From: an uncultured Pelagibacteraceae bacterium | Lineage (GTDB): Bacteria > Pseudomonadota > Alphaproteobacteria > Pelagibacterales > Pelagibacteraceae | DNA length: 45,813 nt | Direction of reading: 5' to 3' | NCBI GenBank assembly: GCA_902576395.1 | Contig: CACGVB010000008.1 | Location: 1 to 45,813 of the forward strand | Part shown: positions 1 to 8,234 of the stretch, piece by piece | Position numbering within the stretch: position 1 is the first letter of the stretch | Layout of the letters: every line of letters begins with the position of its first letter | Notes under the pieces: model-generated | The model's input: the letters and a program-made list of their open reading frames with translations, nothing else | Database searches by the model: none | Told to the model about the DNA's origin: nothing | Made by a program: the position numbers and the translations under genes

Positions 1-1
1 T

Positions 2-919
2 AGCTATCAAGATAAAACTAACAATAAAATTTTGTCTGACAAGTTTGATTATGTAGTTGTTTCAACTGGACATTTTTCAGTTCCATTTATTCCTGAATAC
101 AAGGGTATGAGTTCTTTTCCAGGAAGAATAATGCATTCTCATGATTTCAGAGATGCTGAAGAATTTAGAGATAAAAATGTGATAGTGCTTGGAAGCAGTT
201 ATTCAGCTGAAGATGTTGCTCTACAATGTAATAAATATGGAGCTAAAAGTGTAACCATAGGTTATAGACATAATCCAATGGGTTTTAAATGGCCTTCTGG
301 TATGAAAGAAGTTTACTATCTTGATAGATTAGACGGTAACAAAGCAATTTTTAAAGATGGTACAGAACAAGAAGCAGATGTAATTATATTATGCACTGGC
401 TACCTGCATCATTTTCCATTTTTGAACGAAAAACTAAGTCTAAAAACTCACAACAGATTATATCCACCAAAATTATACAAAGGAGTAGTTTGGCAAGATA
501 ATCACAAGCTAATGTACCTGGGCATGCAGGATCAATTTCATACTTTTAATATGTTTGATTGCCAAGCATGGTTTGCAAGAGATGTGATAATGAATAAAAT
601 TAAAATTCCAAATGATAGTGAAATAGAAAAAGATATTTCTAAATGGGTTTCTATGGAAGAAAAATTAGAAAATCCAGATCAAATGATCGATTTTCAAACT
701 GAGTATACTAAAGAGCTTCATGATATGTCAGATTACCCAAAAATTGATTTTGAATTGATAAGAAAACATTTCAAAGATTGGGAACATCATAAAATGGATG
801 ATATTTCAACTTACAGAAATAAATCTTTTTCATCGCCTGTGACTGGATCCATAGCTCCCGTTCATCACACGCCTTGGTCATCTGCGATGGATGACTCTAT
901 GGATACTTTTTTAAAATAA
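2..919 (+). CDS. tmm: Trimethylamine monooxygenase (flavin-containing monooxygenase), 5'-truncated by window edge
   Basis: Flavin monooxygenase that oxidises trimethylamine to TMAO with NADPH and O2 in the cytoplasm. The reading frame is open from base 2, so the N-terminal part with the FAD-binding GxGxxG lies outside the window; about 305 residues remain of a family of roughly 440-450. Visible are the FMO-identifying pattern FxGxxxHxxxF (FPGRIMHSHDF, near base 118), the NADPH-binding loop VIVLGSSYSAED just after it, and the CTGY form of the FATGY motif near base 395. The call of Tmm rather than a generic FMO rests on the neighbouring TMAO transporter and TMAO demethylase genes. It converges on glpK with only 6 bases between the stop codons and no hairpin there. 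The TTG at 32 is an internal codon, not a start. Confidence 0.85.
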   Translation, partial: SYQDKTNNKILSDKFDYVVVSTGHFSVPFIPEYKGMSSFPGRIMHSHDFRDAEEFRDKNVIVLGSSYSAEDVALQCNKYGAKSVTIGYRHNPMGFKWPSGMKEVYYLDRLDGNKAIFKDGTEQEADVIILCTGYLHHFPFLNEKLSLKTHNRLYPPKLYKGVVWQDNHKLMYLGMQDQFHTFNMFDCQAWFARDVIMNKIKIPNDSEIEKDISKWVSMEEKLENPDQMIDFQTEYTKELHDMSDYPKIDFELIRKHFKDWEHHKMDDISTYRNKSFSSPVTGSIAPVHHTPWSSAMDDSMDTFLK

Positions 920-925
920 TAGAAT

Positions 926-2407
926 TTACAATAAAGTTTTCTCGACTGACAGCTTCCATCCATTCAATAGTTTTTTTCTCATTGTCGAACTTAGTTTAGG
1001 TTTAAAGGTTTTATCTTTTTTCCATTTTCTCTTTATTTGATCTAATGATTTAAATATTCCTATTTGGTATCCAGCAAATAAAGCCACTCCAAGTGCTGTG
1101 GTTTCCAAAACTTTGGGTCTTTCTGTTTTAATATCAATAATATTTGCCAAAAACTGTGAAAACCAGTTATTTTCCACCATGCCTCCATCAATTTTTACTA
1201 TATTAGGTTTTAATCCATCTTTTCTCATGGCACTAAATAGATCATAGCTTTGGTATGCCACAGATTCTATAACTGCTCTTACCAAGGTTTTCCAATCACT
1301 ATCTCTAGTTAATCCAGTTATAACTCCTCTTGCGTCAGGTCTCCAGTATGGAGCTCCCAGCCCACTTAAAGCTGGTACAACATAGACACCTTCATTATTT
1401 TTTTTTGATTTAGCAATTTGTTCAGTGTCATAAGCATTATTAATTAATTTTAACTTATCTCGTAGCCATTGAACACCTGCTCCAGCAATAAAGATTGAAC
1501 CTTCGACAGCAAAAGTATTTTTTCCATTTAATCTGTAACAAATTGTAGTTAATAATTTATTTTTTGAAAAAATTTTTTTTGACCCAGTATTCATTATTAC
1601 AAAAGCACCTGTGCCATAAGTACTTTTAATTGAGCCTTTTTTAAAACAAGATTGTCCTACGGCTGCAGCTTGTTGATCACCCAAAACTGCAGATATAGGT
1701 ATTTCATATCCAACTATTTTTTTGTTTGTTGATCCAAAATTATCCGCTGAATTTTTTACATCGGGTAAAATATTTTTTGAGATATTGAGCTTTTTTAAAA
1801 TTTCTTTGTCCCAAGTGTTATTATTTATATTAAACAACATTGTTCTACTTGCATTTGTTGCCTCTGTTAAATGATGTTGTCCGTTAGTTAGTTTCCAAAT
1901 TAAGAAAGTGTCAACAGTACCAAATAATAAATTATTAGATTTTTGAAGTTTCTTCGAAATTTTTACATTTTCTAGGATCCATTTAATTTTAGTAGCTGAA
2001 AAATATGGATCAATAAATAAACCAGTTTTTCTTCTAAAAATATCTTCATATTTTTTTTGCTTAAGTTGTTCGCAAAATTCTTGGGTTCTTCTATCTTGCC
2101 AAACAATTGCATTGTATACTGGTTTACCTGTTTTCTTGTTCCATAGAATGGTTGTCTCTCTCTGGTTAGTTATCCCAATACTTAATATTTTACCTTTTAG
2201 TAGAGATGCTTTTTTAATTACTTTTTTTAAAGCTTTAAGAGTTGTTAACCAAATTTCATTTGGATTATGCTCTACCCATCCATTTTTTGGAAAATATTGA
2301 TTAAATTCAAACTGAGATGTAAATTTTATATTGCCATCTAAATCAAAGAGAATTGCTCTAGACGATGTTGTGCCCTGGTCGATAGCAACAAGAAATTTTT
2401 TCACCAT
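926..2407 (-). CDS. glpK: Glycerol kinase
   Basis: FGGY-family sugar kinase; phosphorylates glycerol to glycerol 3-phosphate with ATP. The 493-residue length fits GlpK (about 500). The N-terminal phosphate-binding motif DQGTTSSRAI is near residue 9 and GDQQAAAVGQ with the following STYGTGAFV adenosine motif is near residues 242-268; both are typical for GlpK rather than xylulokinase. Its ATG directly follows the TAA of the upstream permease gene with no spacer, so it is the last gene of the TMAO-transporter operon and probably translationally coupled to it. No glycerol facilitator or glycerol-3-phosphate dehydrogenase is seen in the window, so its link with TMAO uptake is unexplained. Family assignment is strong; physiological role is inferred. 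Confidence 0.9.
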   Translation of the reverse strand: MVKKFLVAIDQGTTSSRAILFDLDGNIKFTSQFEFNQYFPKNGWVEHNPNEIWLTTLKALKKVIKKASLLKGKILSIGITNQRETTILWNKKTGKPVYNAIVWQDRRTQEFCEQLKQKKYEDIFRRKTGLFIDPYFSATKIKWILENVKISKKLQKSNNLLFGTVDTFLIWKLTNGQHHLTEATNASRTMLFNINNNTWDKEILKKLNISKNILPDVKNSADNFGSTNKKIVGYEIPISAVLGDQQAAAVGQSCFKKGSIKSTYGTGAFVIMNTGSKKIFSKNKLLTTICYRLNGKNTFAVEGSIFIAGAGVQWLRDKLKLINNAYDTEQIAKSKKNNEGVYVVPALSGLGAPYWRPDARGVITGLTRDSDWKTLVRAVIESVAYQSYDLFSAMRKDGLKPNIVKIDGGMVENNWFSQFLANIIDIKTERPKVLETTALGVALFAGYQIGIFKSLDQIKRKWKKDKTFKPKLSSTMRKKLLNGWKLSVEKTLL

Positions 2408-4561
2408 TTAGTCTATACCTAAATGTTTTTTTCTTTGTCCTACCCAAGTTCTAATTAAATTATCAAAAATTAGTCCAATAAATGCAACACAAATTCCAAG
2501 TGTTAACCCAATGCCTGCACCTTTTTTATCTGATAAAGCTTTTAGAATGTACTGACCTAAATCTTCAGTTCCAATAAAGGCACCAATAATCACCATAAAT
2601 AAAGCAAAAACTATTGTTTGATTTAGACCCAACATCATATGCGGAAATGCTAATGGAAATTCTATTTTAAATAGTCTTTGAAACTTTGTGACACCTGACA
2701 TCGTTGCAGCATCATGTAATCCAGCTGGAACACTTCTGAGACCCTCAATTGTATATCTTGTTGCTGGTATAGTAGCATAAACTATTACAGCAATTAAAAC
2801 TGAAGTATCTGTAATTCCAAAAAGCATCATCACAGGAATTAAATATACAAAAGATGGAAATGTTTGAAATATATCACAAACATTTAACATAAAGTTTGTA
2901 GAATGTTTATTTTGAAAACATAAAGTTCCAACAGTAAATCCAATTGTGCAGGATACTAGTACACCAAATGTTGCCATATATGTAGTAACTAGAGCTCTAT
3001 CCCACCATGGACTTAGAGCTATAAATAAAGTTAAACCACAAACAACTAAAGCAGATCTAACTCCACCAATTAAATATCCAGCTCCAACGACTAGAACTAA
3101 TGTGGCTATGGCTGGCATTCTCAAATATAAAGCTCGCATCGGTTGGAGCACATCAACAATTAGCCAAGTGTTAAATGCTTTTATATATACAAAGAAAGTA
3201 TCAAATATCCAGTCAACACCTTTATTCCAAAAGTCTGCTGTTGATATTCCTTTATTATGCGGAACCTCAAATAAATAATTATATCCGTCTTTAAAATAAA
3301 TTGATCCAAAGTAAGCTAATAGAATACCTACTATTACTATAACTCCAAAGAATAAAGAATTTTTATTTCGTTGAAAAAAATTTAAATTACCAAAATAATC
3401 AACCTGTTTATTTGCCCAAGCTAAAGACATCTTATCTAATAAGATTGCAATTAAACTAATACAAAGACCTGCTTCTAATGCTAATCCAATATTCAACTGA
3501 TTTAGAGCTAATAATAAATTAAAACCTAAACCTTTTGCTCCTATAAATGCAGAGATAACTGCCATGGAAAAACACACCATTATAACTTGGTTAACTCCTA
3601 TTAAAATATCTCTTCTTGCTGTTGGAATTAATACTTTAGACATTAGTTGCCAGTTATTACATCCACTCATTCTACCAGCTTCAATTACCTCAGGAGGCAC
3701 AGCTCTTAAACCTAATAAAGTTAATAGTATCATTGGCGGCACAGCAACGATCATTGTTATAATTACTGCAGCATGGTCTCCTACCCCAAAAAGAACTAGT
3801 GCAGGAACTAATACCGCATACTGGGGCATTGTCTGCATAACTAAAAGTATTGGATAAAGGGCTTTTTCCACTCTTTTGCTTTTGTATGCCGCAACACCCA
3901 AACCCAAACCAAAAATAAATGAAAGAGGTGCTGCAACTAATATAAAAGAGAGTGTTTGCATAGACGGTTTCCATTGTCCAAATATTGAAATGTAAGTCAT
4001 TGATAAAAGTGCATATAAGGCCAATCCTTTACCTCCTAACTTATAAGCAAGTATCGCTGATCCTGCTGCTACAATAGTCCAAGGTAAGCCTGGTAATTCT
4101 GCCCAGGGATTAGCATCAATCCAATCCCAACTAGTAAAAGCAACAATTGTTTCAAGACCACCTAATAAAATCTCTCTAATTAATTCTATTAGAAAAGTCA
4201 TAAATGCGGTTAGGTTTCTAGTTATTTGTAAAACCAAAGGTCGTGTTTTATATTCTTGCGTATCTTCATTCCAAAATTCCATTGGCATCCAATCATTCAT
4301 TAAGAAGAATAAAGAATCATTTATCCAAATTGGAAGCCATCCAAGTAATGGTGGCAATCTCCAGAAAACATCAAAAGCGTAATATCTGACCTCTTTACCT
4401 AGAAATACGAAGGCACTCTGATTAGGATCTTTTACAAATTCTGCTTGTCCTCTAATAAATTTGTAAGTTTCAGGAACATCAATTGCAAAACATAGCGCAA
4501 AAAATACAGCTAATAAAAATAACCATTGAAATAATTTAGGATATTTTTTAAGTAATTCCAT
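2408..4561 (-). CDS. tmoV: TMAO / glycine-betaine-type ABC transporter permease, two permease domains in one chain
   Basis: Inner-membrane permease of a ProU/OpuA-like (quaternary amine) ABC importer. At 717 residues it is about twice a normal ProW. Two homologous BPD_transp_1 units are visible: the first with the EAA-type loop around VPPEVIEAGRMSGCNNWQLM, the second with RSVPAGLHDAATMSGVTKFQ near the C terminus, each inside a multi-helix hydrophobic block. An N-terminal helix (residues 12-29) and a long soluble linker with Trp- and Phe-rich segments precede the first unit. It lies 10 bases downstream of the ATPase gene and is flush with glpK. The name TmoV is inferred from linkage to tmm, tdm and the binding protein; glycine betaine or choline import is the alternative. 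Confidence 0.85.
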   Translation of the reverse strand: MELLKKYPKLFQWLFLLAVFFALCFAIDVPETYKFIRGQAEFVKDPNQSAFVFLGKEVRYYAFDVFWRLPPLLGWLPIWINDSLFFLMNDWMPMEFWNEDTQEYKTRPLVLQITRNLTAFMTFLIELIREILLGGLETIVAFTSWDWIDANPWAELPGLPWTIVAAGSAILAYKLGGKGLALYALLSMTYISIFGQWKPSMQTLSFILVAAPLSFIFGLGLGVAAYKSKRVEKALYPILLVMQTMPQYAVLVPALVLFGVGDHAAVIITMIVAVPPMILLTLLGLRAVPPEVIEAGRMSGCNNWQLMSKVLIPTARRDILIGVNQVIMVCFSMAVISAFIGAKGLGFNLLLALNQLNIGLALEAGLCISLIAILLDKMSLAWANKQVDYFGNLNFFQRNKNSLFFGVIVIVGILLAYFGSIYFKDGYNYLFEVPHNKGISTADFWNKGVDWIFDTFFVYIKAFNTWLIVDVLQPMRALYLRMPAIATLVLVVGAGYLIGGVRSALVVCGLTLFIALSPWWDRALVTTYMATFGVLVSCTIGFTVGTLCFQNKHSTNFMLNVCDIFQTFPSFVYLIPVMMLFGITDTSVLIAVIVYATIPATRYTIEGLRSVPAGLHDAATMSGVTKFQRLFKIEFPLAFPHMMLGLNQTIVFALFMVIIGAFIGTEDLGQYILKALSDKKGAGIGLTLGICVAFIGLIFDNLIRTWVGQRKKHLGID

Positions 4562-4571
4562 AGTTTAATGA

Positions 4572-5597
4572 TTATTTTTTTCTTCCCCCAAAAACTGTAT
4601 TAATAATTTTTGCAGGATTAATTGAACCTACGATATTATTTTTGCCGTCTGTAACAGCTACTGATTTTTCTTGTGTTAATATTTTTTCAGCAACATTTTC
4701 AATAATCTCATCTTTTGAAACTTTTATATCACCCATGTGATCAGAGGTTATTTCATCCATTACATCTTTAATTAATAAAACTTTTTCCCTTGGAACTTCT
4801 TCTGTAAATTTTCTTACATATTCTGTAGCTGGATTTAAAACAATGTTTGCAGGTGTATCTAATTGCTCAATTATTCCATCTTTCATAATTGCAATTCTAT
4901 CAGCAAGCTTTAAGGCTTCATCAAAATCATGAGTAATAAACATAATAGTTTTTTGTAATTTTTCTTGAAGTCTTAAAAATTCATCTTGCATTTCTTTCCT
5001 TATAAGAGGATCTAATGCAGAGAAAGGTTCATCTAAGAACCATATATCTGGCTCAACTGCCAAAGATCTTGCAATTCCTACCCTTTGTTGTTGTCCTCCA
5101 GATAACTCTCTTGGAAAATAATTTTCTCTTCCATCAAGACCAACAAGTTTGACCATATCCATTGCTTTATTAATACTATCTTCAGTTTTAATCCCCTTAA
5201 TTTGAAGAGGAAAAGCAATATTTTCTAATACTGTTTTATGAGGAAGTAGTGCAAAACTTTGAAAAACCATTCCCATTTTATTTCTTCTTAAATCAATTAG
5301 TTCCTTGTTATTTAAATTAAGCAAGTCTTGACCTTCAATAAAAATTTTTCCACCAGTTGCGTCTGTTAATCTAGAAATACATCTTAATAATGTTGACTTA
5401 CCTGATCCTGATAAACCCATTACAACTAGCATTTCACCTTTAGATACCTCAAAAGAGGCATTGTTAACTCCTACAATACATCCATTTTCTTGAAATGTTT
5501 TTGCATCAACATTACCATTTGCTTCTTTAAGCATTTTTTCAGCGTTTGCTCCAAAAATTTTATAGACAGACTGGCATTTAATTACTGGTTCAGACAT
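4572..5597 (-). CDS. tmoW: TMAO / glycine-betaine-type ABC transporter ATP-binding protein
   Basis: ATPase subunit of the quaternary amine importer, on the cytoplasmic face of the TmoV permease. ProV-like layout: an N-terminal extension specific to this family, Walker A GLSGSGKST near residue 64, Q-loop VFQSFALLPHKT, signature LSGGQQQR near 167, Walker B FLDEPFSALDP near 187, H-loop FITHDFDEA, and a C-terminal regulatory segment (about 265-341) resembling one CBS domain or pair half (VTDGKNNIVGSI). The 341-residue length is slightly short for ProV (400), fitting a reduced CBS region. It is preceded by a 66-base AT-rich gap after the 191-aa membrane protein gene and followed closely by tmoV. 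Substrate assignment is by context. Confidence 0.87.
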   Translation of the reverse strand: MSEPVIKCQSVYKIFGANAEKMLKEANGNVDAKTFQENGCIVGVNNASFEVSKGEMLVVMGLSGSGKSTLLRCISRLTDATGGKIFIEGQDLLNLNNKELIDLRRNKMGMVFQSFALLPHKTVLENIAFPLQIKGIKTEDSINKAMDMVKLVGLDGRENYFPRELSGGQQQRVGIARSLAVEPDIWFLDEPFSALDPLIRKEMQDEFLRLQEKLQKTIMFITHDFDEALKLADRIAIMKDGIIEQLDTPANIVLNPATEYVRKFTEEVPREKVLLIKDVMDEITSDHMGDIKVSKDEIIENVAEKILTQEKSVAVTDGKNNIVGSINPAKIINTVFGGRKK

Positions 5598-5663
5598 AAA
5601 TAATATTTAGGTTATACGAAATTAAGATAAAATAAAATCTCTATAATTTGTTAGAATTCCTCC

Positions 5664-6239
5664 TTAAAAATTTTTAATAAAATAAACTCTTGTATCAATA
5701 CCTGTGCTTAAAAAACTCAAAGCTTCTCCACTTACTTTTACAGTTTCATCTACACCAACATTATTTCCACTTACAACAAAACCTGCAAAACATTTATTTT
5801 TTTCATCGTCCCATTTTACAAATGTTTCATCTATTTTATTTCCGTTAATTGTATAGATTTCATGAGCTCTAAAGTTTAGAAAATTCGCACCCATAATTGC
5901 ACGTTGAGGGATAAGCTTAGTTGCCTTACAAACAGCTTCATACAACTCATCAGACAATTTAAAATTATCAGTGCCATCAAATGAAACCAAAACTCCTGAA
6001 GGAAGACTAGAAATTAGCTTATTAAGTTTTCTTTCTTCAGCTATTCTTTCTTCTTCTATTTTCATTTTAGCAACCAGTTCATCACCTTCACCAAAAATAT
6101 TATTTAAAACAAAAAAAGTTAGAAAGATAAGAATAATTATACCAACCAATCCACCAAATTGCTTAACTGGTTCTGATAATGTTTTAAAACTATTCTTGGA
6201 AACTTCCATTTTTCCAAATACCTTTTTTTTGTTTACCAT
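5664..6239 (-). CDS. Single-span membrane protein of unknown function in the TMAO transporter operon
   Basis: I do not recognise this family. The product has one strongly hydrophobic helix at about residues 28-47 (GLVGIIILIFLTFFVLNN), then a charged, Glu/Lys-rich stretch likely to form a short coiled coil (DELVAKMKIEEERIAEERK), then a mixed globular region of about 120 residues with two Cys (VCKATK, KNKCFAG). Orientation suggests the globular part is periplasmic. The ATG at 6239 overlaps the end of the MORN gene by 50 bases and has no evident ribosome site; the ATG at 6209 (protein starting MEVSK) has a GGA a few bases upstream and a smaller overlap, and may be the true start. It sits between the MORN gene and tmoW and so is probably co-transcribed with the transporter. 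Confidence 0.7.
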   Translation of the reverse strand: MVNKKKVFGKMEVSKNSFKTLSEPVKQFGGLVGIIILIFLTFFVLNNIFGEGDELVAKMKIEEERIAEERKLNKLISSLPSGVLVSFDGTDNFKLSDELYEAVCKATKLIPQRAIMGANFLNFRAHEIYTINGNKIDETFVKWDDEKNKCFAGFVVSGNNVGVDETVKVSGEALSFLSTGIDTRVYFIKNF

Positions 6240-6567
6240 CTGACCAAGTAAAAGTACCTTCGCCGTTCATAAAACCATTGGCCCATTCACCTTCATAGGT
6301 TGAGCCATCAGGAAAAAATAAAATTCCTATACCGTTCCACTGACTTTCTTTAAATTCACCTTTGTAAATATATCCATTCGGCCATGTTTCAGTTCCTTGG
6401 CCATGTTTTTTCGTAGCTACCCATTCGCCTTCATAAGTTGTTTTATCTGTGTAAACCCACTTACCATAGCCATTTTCACAATTTCCCTCTTTGCACCCTG
6501 TACTTCTTGCAAATGCTAAAGAAGTGATTAATGACGAAAAAAGTATAAAAAATATAAGCTTTTTCAT
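6190..6567 (-). CDS. Secreted MORN-repeat protein
   Basis: A 125-residue exported protein. A signal peptide is clear (MKKLIFFILFSSLITSLAFA, cleavage after AFA), followed by about four MORN repeats recognisable from the Y-x-G-E-W/F cores: YEGEW, YKGEF, YEGEW and a final KKGIW, with the typical G-x-G-x-x-x-W/F phasing (YGKWVY, GQGTETW, GIGILFF, GEGTFTW). MORN repeats form beta-hairpin sheets that often bind lipid or partner proteins; no enzymatic domain is present. Two Cys (CKEGNC) lie just after the signal cleavage site and could form a disulfide. It is embedded between tmoX and tmoW on the same strand and overlaps the next gene. A role in transport or envelope attachment of the system is only a guess. 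Confidence 0.8.
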   Translation of the reverse strand: MKKLIFFILFSSLITSLAFARSTGCKEGNCENGYGKWVYTDKTTYEGEWVATKKHGQGTETWPNGYIYKGEFKESQWNGIGILFFPDGSTYEGEWANGFMNGEGTFTWSDGKQKKGIWKNGSFQE

Positions 6568-6601
6568 GGAAATATATTACACAAAATTTCTTAAAAAAAA
6601 A

Positions 6602-7063
6602 TCAGGCATTTTTTGATTTATTCTTACAGATATAAATTGAAATATCTTTTTCTGAATTTTCGGTATTTATATTTTTGGTAATTTCATGAATTAATTCGCC
6701 TGATTTTCTTGTGATTATCGCAGATTCTGAATACGTTTTTTCATTATTAAAGGCTTTAAATAAAACTACGTCTTTATTTACTATTTTGACATCAAAATTT
6801 GAATTTTGAGAAAAAAATTTTGATAATCCATTTACCATTAATGTGCTTGGTTTGTTTGAATAAATTTGAAATGAATCTAAATTTTTAACATTTAAGTCTT
6901 TTGCTAGGAAAGTTTTATAATTATATTCCGAATTCTTAACAATTTTTTTTTCTAACTCACATGTAAACTCTAAATTTAAATTTTCACCAATACTTATGTC
7001 TTTTGCATAAGCAAAATTGAAAATAAAAAAGTTTAATAATATTAAATAAAATACTTTTATCAT
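6602..7063 (-). CDS. Secreted protein of unknown function
   Basis: A 153-residue protein that I cannot assign to a family. It begins with a signal peptide (MIKVFYLILLNFFIFNFAYA, cleavage after AYA). The mature part is Lys/Asn-rich with predicted beta segments and two Cys, one near residue 35 (EFTCELEK) and one near the end (IYICKNK), which could form a disulfide in a small beta-barrel or lipocalin-like fold; this is speculation from pattern only. It is the first gene after tmoX, separated from it by an intrinsic-terminator-like hairpin, so it and the genes behind it would be read at lower level through the hairpin, or from a weak promoter of their own. Confidence 0.65.
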   Translation of the reverse strand: MIKVFYLILLNFFIFNFAYAKDISIGENLNLEFTCELEKKIVKNSEYNYKTFLAKDLNVKNLDSFQIYSNKPSTLMVNGLSKFFSQNSNFDVKIVNKDVVLFKAFNNEKTYSESAIITRKSGELIHEITKNINTENSEKDISIYICKNKSKNA

Positions 7064-7080
7064 TAATTATTTGAGGTGAT

Positions 7081-7114
7081 AAAAAAAATCTCCCCCAATA
7101 AAATTGGGAGAGAT
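7081..7114 (-). terminator. Intrinsic terminator / attenuator after tmoX
   Basis: On the minus strand, a stem of 12 pairs with one mismatch (arms 7103-7114 and 7088-7099) with a 3-base loop is followed directly by a run of seven or more U (the plus-strand A run from 7081 back). It lies 22 bases after the tmoX stop. Placed inside an operon, it would give high tmoX mRNA and partial read-through into the genes for the membrane parts, a common arrangement for binding-protein transporters. Confidence 0.8.
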
Positions 7115-7135
7115 CTTAAATTTATTAAATTAACC

Positions 7136-8089
7136 TTAATGATCGTGTGTAAATTCTTCCCACACACTCTTATTGTCAGCTAACCATTTTTTTGCTGCGT
7201 CTTCGTGAGTCATTTTGTCGACATCAACTAAAGCTGCCATCGCTCCAATTTGACTTGTAGAGAATGACATTTTTTTAAACGTTTTTGCAGCTGCTGGATG
7301 AGTTTTTGGAAAATCTTCATGTGCAGCTTTTTTTAAATAACCATCCGGAGAACCACATTTTCCATCTCCACCATCTTCTGGTCTACAACCAGCTGTGTAT
7401 GGAGGAAAGTCGATAAATGTAAAACCAGCACCATCTGTAAAGTTCGGTGTCCAGTTAAATATGATAGTTCCTCTTCCTTCTTTTTTAGCTGCAGCTAACT
7501 CTGCCCAAAGTGCATCTGCACTTCCAGCAAATTTAACCCACCATAGATCTCCTAATCCAAGAGCATCAACTCTTTGAGGTATTAAATCTCCATGCCATGT
7601 TTGTGGTCCTTCCAACATTCTACCTTTTCCATCTGGTGAATCAGGTGTTGTGAAATTTTTCGCACAATCAGGATTTTTTAATGCAGTCCAGTCTGGTAGA
7701 CCTGGGCATAAGCCTTTTTCTACAACCCAGTTTGGATATCCCATATCCTCAAGAGTTCTAGCTTCGTGATCACCCATATCTAATAAACCACCTTTATCTA
7801 AAGCAGTTGTGAATGATTTTCCGAATGCAGATTCCCATACTTCATGAGATATAGTTACATCACCAATTCTAATTGACTCATAAACTGCTTGAGAGTCAGC
7901 ATTTACATATTTTACATTGTTCCCCATACTTTCAAAAATTCCGCCAATTACGTAAGCCATTACAATTTGGCTTGACCAGTTATGAGTTGGGATAACAATT
8001 GGTTTTTTACTATCTGCTGCGTTTGAAATCCCTGCAAAACTTACAAGAGATATCACCATAGCTGATAATAGAGATATTATTTTTTTCAT
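7136..8089 (-). CDS. tmoX: TMAO / quaternary amine-binding periplasmic protein
   Basis: Substrate-binding protein of the OpuAC/ProX type that delivers TMAO (or a related methylated amine) to TmoVW. 317 residues with a classic signal peptide ending SNA-ADS near residue 25. The mature protein opens with the family pattern PIVIPTHNWSSQIVMAYVIG and carries several Trp (HNW, HEVW, YPNW, LWW, FNW) suited to an aromatic cage for a methylated nitrogen. Four Cys pairs are possible (LCPGL, DCAKN, GCRPEDGGDGKC). A strong ribosome site (AAGGAAAGGGAA) precedes the ATG, and a good promoter lies 32-60 bases upstream. Linked to tdm and tmm, hence TmoX rather than a plain glycine betaine binder; the substrate cannot be proven from sequence. 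Confidence 0.85.
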   Translation of the reverse strand: MKKIISLLSAMVISLVSFAGISNAADSKKPIVIPTHNWSSQIVMAYVIGGIFESMGNNVKYVNADSQAVYESIRIGDVTISHEVWESAFGKSFTTALDKGGLLDMGDHEARTLEDMGYPNWVVEKGLCPGLPDWTALKNPDCAKNFTTPDSPDGKGRMLEGPQTWHGDLIPQRVDALGLGDLWWVKFAGSADALWAELAAAKKEGRGTIIFNWTPNFTDGAGFTFIDFPPYTAGCRPEDGGDGKCGSPDGYLKKAAHEDFPKTHPAAAKTFKKMSFSTSQIGAMAALVDVDKMTHEDAAKKWLADNKSVWEEFTHDH

Positions 8090-8120
8090 TATTTCCCTTT
8101 CCTTAATATTAAGTGATTAA

Positions 8121-8149
8121 AGTATCCCCTCTATTAAAGTTACAGTCAA
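8121..8149 (-). promoter_or_regulatory. Sigma-70-type promoter for tmoX
   Basis: Reading the minus strand: -35 TTGACT (8149-8144), a 17-base spacer, -10 GATACT (8126-8121). This places the start of transcription near 8114, giving a leader of about 25 bases with a strong ribosome site. Five of six bases match the -35 consensus and four of six the -10. Confidence 0.6.
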
Positions 8150-8161
8150 CTAGCAAAATAG

Positions 8162-8212
8162 ATACAAATGTATATATAAAATTTATATATAAATTTGTTT
8201 ATACTTTTGTAT
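8162..8212. promoter_or_regulatory. Three evenly spaced dyads between tmoX and tdm (candidate operator)
   Basis: Two copies of ATAC-N4-GTAT (ATACAAATGTAT at 8162-8173, ATACTTTTGTAT at 8201-8212) flank a perfect 18-base palindrome (8179-8196, core TTTATATATAAA). Centres are 20 and 19 bases apart, about two helical turns each. The block lies just upstream of the tmoX -35 and its right end overlaps the probable tdm -10, so a regulator bound here could activate tmoX and control tdm at once. The sequence is very AT-rich, so chance palindromes must be allowed for. Confidence 0.4.
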
Positions 8213-8215
8213 AAT
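8210..8215 (+). promoter_or_regulatory. -10 box for tdm
   Basis: A perfect TATAAT lies 19 bases before the tdm ATG and predicts a leader of only about a dozen bases. No good -35 is found at 16-18 bases upstream, which fits an activator-dependent promoter. The box shares bases with the right-hand ATAC-N4-GTAT dyad. Confidence 0.45.
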
Positions 8216-8234
8216 TTTTAAATATTTTTTAAAA

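Noticed and set aside
32..34. TTG at 32 as the start of tmm
   Set aside because: The frame is open to base 2 and the protein lacks its FAD-binding N terminus, so the gene simply runs off the window.
2112..4000. Plus-strand open frames inside glpK and tmoV
   Set aside because: They lie fully within strongly conserved minus-strand genes and show no domain pattern or ribosome site.
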